Positions 17,221-26,227 are shown, numbered from the stretch's first letter. The stretch: DNA of 34,902 nucleotides from Candidatus Zambryskibacteria bacterium RIFCSPLOWO2_01_FULL_39_39 (GCA_001823925.1 MHWB01000003.1:23022-57923); one strand, 5' to 3'. A program made the numbers and translations. Notes: generated by a model from the sequence alone, not told the origin.

Positions 17221-17280
17221 ACCATTGGGGATATCTAAAAATATGATACAATCTGTTCATTAAATATAATTGTAATTTAT

Positions 17281-18018
17281 ATGAATGAACAAGAAAAGAA
17301 GACAAAAGCTGAGGTTATAACAGCTCCAATTGCCATTATTATCGCCGGTGCGCTTATTGCCGGAGCGGTGTATTTTTCTGCAAACAAAGGGCCCGCGTCT
17401 TCGGCTCTAAATGATGGTGCAGTTGCAAAACAACAACTTCTCAAAGGAGATTTGAACCAAATGGCCGCAATCTCGGCAAGTGATCACATTCGTGGCAATC
17501 TAAATGCGGAAGTTTTAATTGTTGAGTATTCAGATACCGAGTGTCCATTTTGCAAAGTACTTCACAATACTATGAATGAAGTTATGGATGAGTACGGGGG
17601 GACAGGAAAAGTGGCGTGGGTCTTTCGTCATTTTCCTTTGGATAATTTACATCCCAAAGCTCGCAGTGAAGCAGTGGCTCTTGAATGTGCTAACGAGCAA
17701 GGCGGTAATGATAAATTTTGGGCATACGCTGATCGTCTTTTTGAAGTGACTCCGTCAAACAACAGACTTGACTCTGCCGAACTTCCTAAAATAGCAGAAT
17801 TTGTGGGACTTAATATCAGCCAATTTAACACTTGTCTTGCGAGCGGGAAATACACCAAACGCATTGATGATGATATAAAAAATGCACAGGCGACAGGCGG
17901 TAATGGGACTCCGTGGAGCATCGTGGTTGCTAAAAATGGCAAAAAATATCAGCTTTCGGGTGCCCAACCTCTTGCGTCAATCAAACAATTGATTGAAACA
18001 GCCCTACAAGAAAAATAA
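17281..18018 (+). CDS. DsbA-like thioredoxin-fold oxidoreductase, membrane anchored
   Basis: N-terminal TM; VEYSDTECPFCKVLHNTMNEV (CPFC active site); FRHFPLDNLHPKA; GNGTPWSIV. Confidence 0.92.
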   Translation: MNEQEKKTKAEVITAPIAIIIAGALIAGAVYFSANKGPASSALNDGAVAKQQLLKGDLNQMAAISASDHIRGNLNAEVLIVEYSDTECPFCKVLHNTMNEVMDEYGGTGKVAWVFRHFPLDNLHPKARSEAVALECANEQGGNDKFWAYADRLFEVTPSNNRLDSAELPKIAEFVGLNISQFNTCLASGKYTKRIDDDIKNAQATGGNGTPWSIVVAKNGKKYQLSGAQPLASIKQLIETALQEK

Positions 18019-18019
18019 A

Positions 18020-19057
18020 ATGGACAGAAATGGCTCGCAAAAGACCCATACCTTCCATATTCACGGCATGCATTGCAATGCTTGTATCCTTATGACTGAA
18101 AGTGAGCTTAAAGATCTACCCAATGTGACTTCTGCTAAATCAAGTCTCAAAAATCATTCTGTTGAAATAGTTGGAGACTTTGGTAATAAGACACCAGAAC
18201 AGATTGTAGAAGAGCTTACAATTCCACTCAAGTCGCATGGCTATACTGTTTCTATAGAAAAACAACAACATGTAGCAAAATGGTCTGATTTTAAGGTTGC
18301 TTTGCCTATTGCCGTTGGATTTGCGGTTTTGTTTATAATTCTTCAGAAGCTGGGTATTGTAAATCTTGTAAATTCTGAAAATATAACGTATGGCACTGTA
18401 TTTATGATTGGTATTATTGCCTCGCTCTCTACTTGCATGGCAGTCGTTGGTGGGCTTGTGCTCTCTATGTCAGCAACATTTGCAAAAGAAGGAGAGAGGG
18501 TGAGGCCCCAACTCATGTTCCATATTGGTAGAATTGTTTCCTTCTTTATTCTTGGTGGAGTTATCGGTATGATTGGTTCTGCTTTTACTCTCAATACTTC
18601 TGCTACGTTTATTTTAAGTTTGATAATTGGCATAGTAATGCTAATCCTGGGCATAAATCTTCTTGGAGTATTTCCATGGGCAAAGAAACTTCAGCCGTCT
18701 ATCCCCAAGTTTATTGCAAAGCATGCACATGGAGTATCGAAGCTCAATCATTCTGTCACCCCGCTTCTTTTAGGGGTTGCCACGTTCTTTTTGCCGTGTG
18801 GCTTCACCCAATCAATGCAGATTTTTACCCTTTCAACTGGTAATTTTTTACAAGGAGGGTTAACTATGCTCTCATTTGCTCTGGGCACACTTCCTGTTCT
18901 TGCTTTGGTTAGCTTCAGCTCGTTTAGTATAAAAGACAGTAGTAAGAAAGGTATCTTCTTCAAATCAGCAGGTCTTATCGTTATTATGTTTGCTTTATTT
19001 AACCTCTTAAACTCGTTGGTGGTGATTGGCTTTTTACCACCAATTTTTAATTTTTAA
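18020..19057 (+). CDS. HMA (GMHCNAC) domain fused to a CcdA/DsbD-like transmembrane domain
   Basis: FHIHGMHCNACILMTESEL followed by about six TM helices with STCMAVVGG and FFLPCGFTQSMQ; start set to ATG 18020. Confidence 0.88.
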   Translation: MDRNGSQKTHTFHIHGMHCNACILMTESELKDLPNVTSAKSSLKNHSVEIVGDFGNKTPEQIVEELTIPLKSHGYTVSIEKQQHVAKWSDFKVALPIAVGFAVLFIILQKLGIVNLVNSENITYGTVFMIGIIASLSTCMAVVGGLVLSMSATFAKEGERVRPQLMFHIGRIVSFFILGGVIGMIGSAFTLNTSATFILSLIIGIVMLILGINLLGVFPWAKKLQPSIPKFIAKHAHGVSKLNHSVTPLLLGVATFFLPCGFTQSMQIFTLSTGNFLQGGLTMLSFALGTLPVLALVSFSSFSIKDSSKKGIFFKSAGLIVIMFALFNLLNSLVVIGFLPPIFNF

Positions 19058-19061
19058 ATTT

Positions 19062-19451
19062 ATGAAAGGAATTGTCACATCTGTTATCGTCGCTCTTGTC
19101 CTTATCGGAGGGGCTTTTATACTTACAAAAAGTAGAGGCAGTTTTGAACCCGTAATAAATGCAAATAATGTAAGTATTGAAAATGGGGTGCAGATTATTG
19201 AAATAAAGGCTAAGGGTGGCTATCTGCCAAGAACGAGCACTGCCAAAGCGGGTATCCCAACTATCTTAAGATTTGATACAAATAGCACTTTTGATTGCTC
19301 ATCATCGGTGCGGATCCCAAGTATGGATATAAGTCAAAGCTTACCCCTATCGGGCACAACTGATATAGATATAGGTATTCAGAAGGTGGCAACTCTCCAA
19401 GGAACTTGCAGTATGGGTATGTACCCTTTTGAAATTATCTTTCAAAGCTAG
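19062..19451 (+). CDS. Anchored cupredoxin-like protein
   Basis: N-terminal TM; beta-rich domain with FDCSSSVRIPSMDIS...QGTCSMGMYPFEIIFQ; start at ATG 19062. Confidence 0.7.
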   Translation: MKGIVTSVIVALVLIGGAFILTKSRGSFEPVINANNVSIENGVQIIEIKAKGGYLPRTSTAKAGIPTILRFDTNSTFDCSSSVRIPSMDISQSLPLSGTTDIDIGIQKVATLQGTCSMGMYPFEIIFQS

Positions 19452-19550
19452 GATAAGTTATAAAAGAGAGCAATCCACACAAATGGAGCGCGGGGGTTTT
19501 ATTTTGATATAATATGAGTATGGGGGAATTTATTTTTATTTAATTTCAAT

Positions 19551-19817
19551 ATGGAACCAACAAACACAGACTATAAACAGATGCTTTCTGAAATAATCAA
19601 AAAACAGATTGTTATTTTGGGACCCCAGATTGCAGTGCTCAAGGCTCGGGGCGTACCAGGGCTAAAAGTCTCAGATGAGGGAGAAGTTTTGGAAGTTTCT
19701 GGCCCAGAGCAAGTTATTTTGCAAAAACTGATAGACGAATACGTGGCTCTTTCTGGAGAGATTGTTAAGAGTGCTGTCAATTATATCTTTGAAAAATATC
19801 CCTCAATCAAACATTAA
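19551..19817 (+). CDS. Hypothetical small protein
   Basis: 88 aa ORF, TATAAT near 19507. Confidence 0.55.
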   Translation: MEPTNTDYKQMLSEIIKKQIVILGPQIAVLKARGVPGLKVSDEGEVLEVSGPEQVILQKLIDEYVALSGEIVKSAVNYIFEKYPSIKH

Positions 19818-19842
19818 TTTATTTAATAAAGTTAAATAAAAT

Positions 19843-20238
19843 ATGAAAAAGTTTTTATTATTAAGTAGCGCTCTAATCATAACTCCTGTTTCGGTCTTGG
19901 CTCAAAAATTTGGTGGTCAAATACCTGATGACGGTTTTGCTTATGCTTCGGTATTTGCCGGTAATTTCTCCTTACTCCTTTCTATAATCATAGGCATCAT
20001 AGCAATCTTCATTGTTTTTAGAGCAGCCAAAAAGCTTGGGGGAGGACTGTTTGGATCAGTGCTTAATTATATCGGTATCGGTGTCTCCCTTATTGTTTTG
20101 GGGACTATTTCTACAATTGTTGATCCTTGGTATACAGGATTTGACTTTAACATAGCAAGTACTGTCTTTTTTGCGATGGGGTATATATTTGCAGTAATTG
20201 GCGCCAACAAGCTTCTTAAGGGCATAATGAATAATTAA
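19843..20238 (+). CDS. Hypothetical integral membrane protein
   Basis: Signal peptide plus three or more TM helices; abuts the kinase gene. Confidence 0.6.
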   Translation: MKKFLLLSSALIITPVSVLAQKFGGQIPDDGFAYASVFAGNFSLLLSIIIGIIAIFIVFRAAKKLGGGLFGSVLNYIGIGVSLIVLGTISTIVDPWYTGFDFNIASTVFFAMGYIFAVIGANKLLKGIMNN

Positions 20239-22014
20239 ATGAGTACCGCGCCCTCTTTGAGCGCCGCAGTGTTTCTGTTTTTGATCCCGGTACTTTTGAT
20301 ACTGGTTGTTTTTATTTTTTATTTTTATAGTTCTCTCAAAAAAAGAGAAAAAGAAATCATAAAGGAAAGAGAAGAATCAACTCGCCATCTCTATGAACTT
20401 GCTATTCTTAAAGAATTGGGGGAGCGGACAGGATATTCTCTGAATGTAGAGGAAATACTCCAGATTATTACGGGCTCTTTGCGTCAATTTATAGATTATA
20501 CGGCGGTTGGATATGTGGTTATTACTCCAGAAAAACTAAAAATAAATACTCACATTGAAAAACCAGTGAGCAATTTGTTTATAAAAGAAATGAAAGACAG
20601 GATGGTCGCCTCACTTTCTGCTCTGACCAACAAATCTTTAGACACTTTTGTGTTAGATGAAATTGTTTCCGGAGCGATTGTCGTTGACGAAATTAAACAA
20701 AGTATAGGTTCTTTATTTAATATCCCTATTGTTATTGGTGGCAAGGTTGTAGGAGTTTTGTCGGTCGCGCACATTGATCCGGGTCTATATAAAGAGGCGG
20801 ATATGACCATTCTCTATAAAATCACTGGCCAAGCTTCGGAGGCTGTTACGCGTTTGGAAGATGTGGTTAAGATGGAAAAAGGTAAATTAAATGCCATGGT
20901 AGAGAGTATGGAAGATGGAGTTCTAATGGTTGATCCTGAATATAGGATTGTAGTTGCCAATCCAGCAGTCAAAAAAATTATAAAATTTAGTCTGTCGGCT
21001 GACGAAGGAAAAGACATAAACATTTTTGATTTCGTCGACAGTTTGGGTGGCAAGTTTGATATTCATGGCAGATTAGAAGAAGCTTTGGTCAATAAACATT
21101 CTTTTGTCTCGGATAGGATAAATATAGGAGACTCCTTCTTTAATATAGGAGTTTATCCAGTATTGCATTCACCGACAAAGGGGGGTAGTCAAATGCTGGG
21201 GGCGGTGGCGGTTTGGAACGACATTACTCGCGATATCGAGTTGGAAAGAGTCAGAGAAGAATTTACAGGTATGATTGTTCACGAACTCCGTTCGCCCCTT
21301 GATGGTATCAAAAAAATCATAGAGCTCGCGGTTTCTGGATCGGTTGATAAAAATTCGGACCAGTTTAGAGAATATCTAAATATGGTTCACCAGAGCTCGT
21401 CTTCTATGCTCGAGTTGGTAAATGATATTTTAGACCTTTCCAAACTCCAATCAGGAAAATTTGAAGTTAATAAAGAAGAAGCTAATATCAAAGAAGTGGT
21501 GGCAAACAGAATTTCATTTTATAAAATTTCTGCTGATACGAGAGGAGTTGCTCTGGTAGCTAATCTTAATCACAACCTACCAGAACTCTCTTTGTTTGAT
21601 CCACAAGCAATCAAACAAATTTTAAATAACTTTTTATCAAATGCTTTGAAATTTACAAAAAATAGCGGCTCTGTCGTAGTTTCGGCATTTGTTTACGACC
21701 CATTGGAGTTTTTCCCAAAAGATTTGGATAAATCAAAAATACCAGTATTTCCAGAAACAACAGATATAAATGTAAAAACAGCTTCTTTATGTGTCGTTGT
21801 CTCTGATACTGGTTTGGGTATACCAGAAGATAGTATGAAAGATTTATTCCACACTTTTAAGCAGGCCAGATTAAATCCGGTGGATAAGGAAAGTAAGGGT
21901 ACTGGTCTGGGGCTTGTGATCGCCAAGGGCATAGTAGAGGCTCATGGTGGAGAAATAGGGGTGGTGTCAAAAGAAGGAATGGGTACAAGTTTCTTCTTTA
22001 CAATCCCTTTATAA
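20239..22014 (+). CDS. Membrane sensor histidine kinase (GAF, PAS, HisKA, HATPase_c)
   Basis: FTGMIVHELRSPLDGIKKII (H-box), NFLSNALKFT (N-box), DTGLGIP, GTGLGLVIAKGIVEAHGG. Confidence 0.93.
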   Translation: MSTAPSLSAAVFLFLIPVLLILVVFIFYFYSSLKKREKEIIKEREESTRHLYELAILKELGERTGYSLNVEEILQIITGSLRQFIDYTAVGYVVITPEKLKINTHIEKPVSNLFIKEMKDRMVASLSALTNKSLDTFVLDEIVSGAIVVDEIKQSIGSLFNIPIVIGGKVVGVLSVAHIDPGLYKEADMTILYKITGQASEAVTRLEDVVKMEKGKLNAMVESMEDGVLMVDPEYRIVVANPAVKKIIKFSLSADEGKDINIFDFVDSLGGKFDIHGRLEEALVNKHSFVSDRINIGDSFFNIGVYPVLHSPTKGGSQMLGAVAVWNDITRDIELERVREEFTGMIVHELRSPLDGIKKIIELAVSGSVDKNSDQFREYLNMVHQSSSSMLELVNDILDLSKLQSGKFEVNKEEANIKEVVANRISFYKISADTRGVALVANLNHNLPELSLFDPQAIKQILNNFLSNALKFTKNSGSVVVSAFVYDPLEFFPKDLDKSKIPVFPETTDINVKTASLCVVVSDTGLGIPEDSMKDLFHTFKQARLNPVDKESKGTGLGLVIAKGIVEAHGGEIGVVSKEGMGTSFFFTIPL

Positions 22015-22052
22015 AAGTGATACTATAAATACATTACTTTAATTAAAATCAC

Positions 22053-22436
22053 ATGAAGAAAATACTTGTAATAGATGATGATCAGTTTTTTGCTAAGACA
22101 CTAGAGGGAGCTTTACCTAAAGAAAAGTATGAGCTCATTGCGGCTGAAGATGGAGAGGTGGGACTTCAAAAGTTAAAATCCGAAAAACCAGACCTTATTA
22201 TCCTTGATCTCATGATGCCAAAACTTGATGGCACTGCTTTTTTGAAAAAACTCCAAGAATCTACCGATTTGCCAAAGGTGCCAATTTTAGTTTCTTCCAA
22301 TCTTTCTAGTGTCAAAAAAATCAGTGATGTGATGGCGATGGGAGCGGTAGGTTATGTTATAAAATCAGATGAGAGTTTGCAGTCTATTGTTCAAGATATT
22401 GAACGAGTGCTTGGTGAAGAAGGGAAGAAAGAATAG
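22053..22436 (+). CDS. Response regulator, receiver domain only
   Basis: ILVIDDDQFF...LIILDLMMPKLDG...VGYVIKSD. Confidence 0.92.
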   Translation: MKKILVIDDDQFFAKTLEGALPKEKYELIAAEDGEVGLQKLKSEKPDLIILDLMMPKLDGTAFLKKLQESTDLPKVPILVSSNLSSVKKISDVMAMGAVGYVIKSDESLQSIVQDIERVLGEEGKKE

Positions 22437-22446
22437 TTGCACAAAA

Positions 22447-23016
22447 TTAAAATATTTTTGATATAAAATGACCGAAATAAACGGTCAGTATAATGCTAGG
22501 GATAAGGCCAAGCACTGTCCCTATAACATAATCTCCAGTCTTTATTTTGGAGACACCCATTAAAATATTGAGGACATTAAAAGGCATAATTGGCGCTATT
22601 CGTAAGATTACCAGATCCCAAGCGCCACCAGACTCTAATCTTTCGTTGTATCTACCCAAAGACTTTAAGTATTTATGTTCCAAAATATTTTCTACTTTTG
22701 TTTTACCAAGTCTGCGTGATATTTCAAAGACTATAATTGAGCTTAAAAATCCGCCAATCGCGCTATAAATAAAACCATATTTAAAACCAAACAAAATACC
22801 AGCAACAGCCATAAAAGGGGTTGAGGGGATAAAAATAGTGCCCAAGGTATAAAGCGCGACAAAAATAAGTGGTGCCCAAATGCCAAAATCTTTCAAAGAC
22901 TGTCTTATTTGTTCCAGATCAAATCTGTCGCCAAACACTTGATAAATAAAAAGCGAACTAATCACTAAAACCAAAAATAAAACAAAAACAATTCTTTGCA
23001 ATTTCTGCCAAACCAT
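22447..23016 (-). CDS. TVP38/TMEM64 (VTT/DedA-like) membrane protein
   Basis: FVALYTLGTIFIPSTPFMAVAGILFGFKYGFIYSAIGGFLSS...PIMPFNVLNILMG. Confidence 0.85.
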   Translation of the reverse strand: MVWQKLQRIVFVLFLVLVISSLFIYQVFGDRFDLEQIRQSLKDFGIWAPLIFVALYTLGTIFIPSTPFMAVAGILFGFKYGFIYSAIGGFLSSIIVFEISRRLGKTKVENILEHKYLKSLGRYNERLESGGAWDLVILRIAPIMPFNVLNILMGVSKIKTGDYVIGTVLGLIPSIILTVYFGHFISKIF

Positions 23017-23030
23017 ATCATTATAATAAC

Positions 23031-23897
23031 ATGATTTTACACGGGTTTCCTGTCAAGGAGAAAATAAAAGAAGTATTGATAGAAAGGATAAAAAAGCTTG
23101 AAAAGAAGTCATTTTTGGCGATTGTTCAAGTGGGAGATAGAGCTGACTCAAACGTTTATGTGAGACAAAAGCAAAAATTTGGAGAAGAAATAGGGGTGAA
23201 AGTTTTAATAAATAAATTTGATGTAGACATAAAAGAAGAAGATTTAACTAGGGAAATTAAAAAATTAAATGAAGATGAAAGTGTAAATGGTATTATTGTG
23301 CAACTGCCTTTACCCAAACACATTGATACGGAGAAAATAATAAATTTAATTTCAATACAGAAAGATGTAGACGGGTTAGTGTCAAGGACGACCCTTAAAC
23401 TGCCCCAGTCCCAAAGGGTTGTCCTTGACACTATTTCCGCCACTGCTCGCGGAGTTTTGGCTCTGCTTGATTATTACGAAATCACAGTTAAAGATAAAAA
23501 GGTAGCGGTGATAGGTCAGGGTATTTTGGCAGGCAAACCAATAGCTCTGGAGTTAGAAAAGAGGGGGGCAGAAGTTTTTAGGTGTGATGTAGATACCCCA
23601 AATATTTCGGAGATCACAAAGGGGTGCGATATTTTAATTTCGGCAGTTGGTAAAGCGGGGCTAATAACAAAAGAGTTTGTAAATCCTAAACAAGTAGTTA
23701 TTGATGTTGGTATAAATAAAATAACGCCCCCTAACCCCCTCTTACTTCAAGAGGGGGAACAAAAATCAAAAATAGTGGGAGATGTAAATTTTGAAGAGGT
23801 TTCTCCTATTGTTTCCTCCATTACTCCAGTACCTGGCGGCATCGGCCCTCTTACGGTCGCTTGCCTCTTTGAAAACCTCCTTGATTTATGTGAGTGA
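23031..23897 (+). CDS. folD: Methylenetetrahydrofolate dehydrogenase/cyclohydrolase, divergent, carrying two repeat-derived segments
   Basis: VQVGDRADSNVYVRQK, GIIVQLPLPKHID, KDVDGL, GDVNFEEV, TPVPGGIGPLTVACLFEN. Confidence 0.93.
   Translation: MILHGFPVKEKIKEVLIERIKKLEKKSFLAIVQVGDRADSNVYVRQKQKFGEEIGVKVLINKFDVDIKEEDLTREIKKLNEDESVNGIIVQLPLPKHIDTEKIINLISIQKDVDGLVSRTTLKLPQSQRVVLDTISATARGVLALLDYYEITVKDKKVAVIGQGILAGKPIALELEKRGAEVFRCDVDTPNISEITKGCDILISAVGKAGLITKEFVNPKQVVIDVGINKITPPNPLLLQEGEQKSKIVGDVNFEEVSPIVSSITPVPGGIGPLTVACLFENLLDLCE
23377..23433. repeat. In-frame palindromic element inside folD
   Basis: TAGTGTCAAGGACGACCCTT(23377-23396) / AAGGGTTGTCCTTGACACTA(23414-23433), 19/20 complementary, remaining pair G-U. 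Confidence 0.92.
23726..23760. repeat. In-frame CCCCTAACCCCCTC-type hairpin repeat inside folD
   Basis: CCCCCTCTT(23735-23743)-ACTTC-AAGAGGGGG(23749-23757). Confidence 0.8.
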
Positions 23898-23938
23898 TTA
23901 GTGCTATAATGGGGTTATAATAATTAAGTATTAAAAAT

Positions 23939-24772
23939 ATGTTTAATCAAATGATGGGAGAGGAGGGGGCTAAAAGAGTGTCCAAGTGGACAGCCATTTC
24001 GCTCATGCTTCTCTCGGCTTTTCTTTTAGTAAAAGTAATAGGGGACTTCAAGAGATTGCCAAACATAGGCAAGGAGGTCTATCCGCAATCAACCATTACA
24101 GTGAGTGGTAAGGGCGAGGCTTTTGCTATTCCTGATATCGCTTCTTTCTCCTTTTCGGTCACCGAGGCGAGTGAATCGGTAGAATCAGCTCAGAAAATGC
24201 TTGATGAAAAAATTGCTAAAGCTTTGGTGGTTTTGAAAGAAGCTGAAGTCGCAGATAAAGATATAAAAACCACTGACTACAATGTTAATCCTAAATACGA
24301 ATGGAACCAGTATCCATGTCCTCCGGGCGTGATGGTTTCAGATCTTTCTTACCCCTGCCGTTCTGGAAAAAACGAACTTATCGGTTATGATGTGAGCCAA
24401 AGCATTACTGTTAAGGTGCGGGATGTGAAAAAAGTGGGAGATTTGGTAAGTAAAATAGGCGCTATAAATGTATCAAACATAAGTGGTGTAGAATTTACAG
24501 TTGATGAGAGAGAAAAATATGTAGCAGAGGCCAGAGAAAAGGCTATCACCGAAGCCAAAGCAAAAGGTAAAGAGTTGGCCAAACAGCTTGGGGTAAGACT
24601 TAATAAAATTTTGTACTTCAACGAAAACGGTAACTATCCTATTTACTATGGAGAAGGAAAGGGTGGTGGCGCTGATATGATGGTCTCATCTGTGGCTCCA
24701 GCCAGAGCAGAATTACCACAAGGCGAAACTAAGATCACTTCTGACGTTAGCATTACTTACGAGATTAGGTAG
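23939..24772 (+). CDS. SIMPL (DUF541) domain protein, membrane anchored
   Basis: TITVSGKGEAFAIPDIASFSFSVTE...KALVVLKEAEVADKDIKTTDYNVNPKYEW. Confidence 0.88.
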   Translation: MFNQMMGEEGAKRVSKWTAISLMLLSAFLLVKVIGDFKRLPNIGKEVYPQSTITVSGKGEAFAIPDIASFSFSVTEASESVESAQKMLDEKIAKALVVLKEAEVADKDIKTTDYNVNPKYEWNQYPCPPGVMVSDLSYPCRSGKNELIGYDVSQSITVKVRDVKKVGDLVSKIGAINVSNISGVEFTVDEREKYVAEAREKAITEAKAKGKELAKQLGVRLNKILYFNENGNYPIYYGEGKGGGADMMVSSVAPARAELPQGETKITSDVSITYEIR

Positions 24773-24780
24773 CCCTCGAA

Positions 24781-24820
24781 CCTCACCCCCCAACCCCTCT
24801 CCTTGCGAAGGAGGGGGGAG
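24781..24820. repeat. CCTCACCCC-type intergenic hairpin repeat (copy 1)
   Basis: cctcaccccccaacccctctccttgcgaaggaggggggag. Confidence 0.7.
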
Positions 24821-24831
24821 CTGCGAGTCAT

Positions 24832-24859
24832 TTGACATTAGATTAGTGGGGTGTATAAT
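24832..24859 (+). promoter_or_regulatory. Consensus promoter for secE-nusG
   Basis: TTGACA (24832-24837), N16, TATAAT (24854-24859). Confidence 0.85.
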
Positions 24860-24883
24860 GGGGTTACAATTTAATAATAGAGA

Positions 24884-24903
24884 GACCCCGCAAGGGGTTT
24901 TTT
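24884..24903 (+). terminator. Intrinsic terminator in the secE leader (possible attenuator)
   Basis: ACCCC-GCAA-GGGGT followed by TTTTT, between the promoter and the secE start. Confidence 0.7.
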
Positions 24904-24918
24904 CTAAACAAAAATATT

Positions 24919-25095
24919 ATGTCAATAATCAATTACTTTAAAGAAACAAAAGGGGAGTTGAGCCATGTCAATTGGCCAACCAGAAGACAGTCAATTATTT
25001 TTTCTTTGGTCGTCATTATTATTTCTGTCCTCACCGCATTCTTTTTGGGGTTGTTTGATTTTATCTTCTCTAAGATATTAAATTTATTTATATAA
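24919..25095 (+). CDS. secE: Preprotein translocase subunit SecE (58 aa, absent from supplied ORF track)
   Basis: MSIINYFKETKGELSHVNWPTRRQSIIFSLVVIIISVLTAFFLGLFDFIFSKILNLFI*; upstream of nusG. Confidence 0.92.
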   Translation: MSIINYFKETKGELSHVNWPTRRQSIIFSLVVIIISVLTAFFLGLFDFIFSKILNLFI

Positions 25096-25138
25096 CCTCA
25101 CCCCCAACCCCTCTCCTAGATGCAGGAGAGGGGAGAAA
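25092..25138. repeat. CCTCACCCC-type hairpin repeat (copy 2)
   Basis: ataacctcacccccaacccctctcctagatgcaggagaggggagaaa; identical to 26224-26270. Confidence 0.92.
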
Positions 25139-25154
25139 AAGGGAATTAACTCAT

Positions 25155-25700
25155 ATGTCTAAACAACAAATACAAGAAAGCCGAAATTGGTATGCTATAC
25201 ATACATACTCTGGCTATGAAAATGCCGTAATGCGCAACTTAAAACAGCGCATCGAATCTTTGGGCATGGAAGACAAAATTTTTAACGTTTTGGTGCCGAC
25301 TGAAAAGAAAATAAAAATAAAAGGTAATAAGCGAGTGGAAGAAGAAGAGAAAATCTATCCGGGTTATGTCTTGGTGGATATGGTGGTAACCGATGATTCG
25401 TGGTATGTGGTTAGAAATACCCCAAGGGTTACTGGTTTTGTCGGCGCCGGAGTCTTCCCGGTACCCCTTAATCCAAAGGAAGTGGAAGATCTTTTCAAGA
25501 GGATGAATTCAGAAAAAGTAAGACACAACATTGATCTCTCTTTAGATGATGCGGTCAAGATCGTTGACGGTCCATTTAAAGATTTGGAAGGTAAAGTTGG
25601 GGAAGTAGATGAAGAGCGAGGTAAGGTCAAAGTCTTGGTGCCAATGTTTGGCAGAGAAACGCCAGTGGAGCTAGATTTCTTGCAAGTGAAGAAGATATAG
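25155..25700 (+). CDS. nusG: Transcription termination/antitermination protein NusG
   Basis: NWYAIHTYSGYENAVMRNLKQRIES...YPGYVLVDMVVTDDSWYVVRNTPRVTGFVG; KOW motif. Confidence 0.97.
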   Translation: MSKQQIQESRNWYAIHTYSGYENAVMRNLKQRIESLGMEDKIFNVLVPTEKKIKIKGNKRVEEEEKIYPGYVLVDMVVTDDSWYVVRNTPRVTGFVGAGVFPVPLNPKEVEDLFKRMNSEKVRHNIDLSLDDAVKIVDGPFKDLEGKVGEVDEERGKVKVLVPMFGRETPVELDFLQVKKI

Positions 25701-25804
25701 GTTAATATCATATTTCGCCAAAAGTAAATTTGTAAAAGTCCTCGGGTCGCCTATTTCATGGCTTAACCAGACTTTTGAAATTCACTTCTGGCTTCACAAT
25801 CAAA

Positions 25805-26227
25805 ATGGCAAAAAAAATAACAAAAAAAATAAAAATAGTGATAGCTGCTGGTAAAGCAACCCCAGCGCCTCCTGTGGGGACAGCTCTGGGGCCTGCTGGT
25901 ATAAATATTGGTGAATTTGTCACCAAGTTTAATGAAGCGACCCGTGGTATGGAAGGATTGGTGCCAGCCGAAATCAATGTCTATGAAGATCGGACTTTTG
26001 ACTTTATTCTCAAAACTCCACCCGCTTCCAGTCTTATAAAAAAGGCACTTGGTATTGAAAAGGGCGCCGGTAAAACTCCGAGTCAAAAGGTAGGTACTAT
26101 CACTCGTAAACAACTTGAAGAAATCGCTCAAATCAAAATGGTTGATTTAAATGCCAATGACCTAGAAGCTGCTGTTAAAATTATTGCTGGCACTTGTAGA
26201 TCAATGGGGGTGGAGATGAAAGGATAA
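25805..26227 (+). CDS. rplK: 50S ribosomal protein L11
   Basis: [37 protein letters not shown] 25805 ([12 protein letters not shown]) preferred to 25775. Confidence 0.96.
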   Translation: MAKKITKKIKIVIAAGKATPAPPVGTALGPAGINIGEFVTKFNEATRGMEGLVPAEINVYEDRTFDFILKTPPASSLIKKALGIEKGAGKTPSQKVGTITRKQLEEIAQIKMVDLNANDLEAAVKIIAGTCRSMGVEMKG

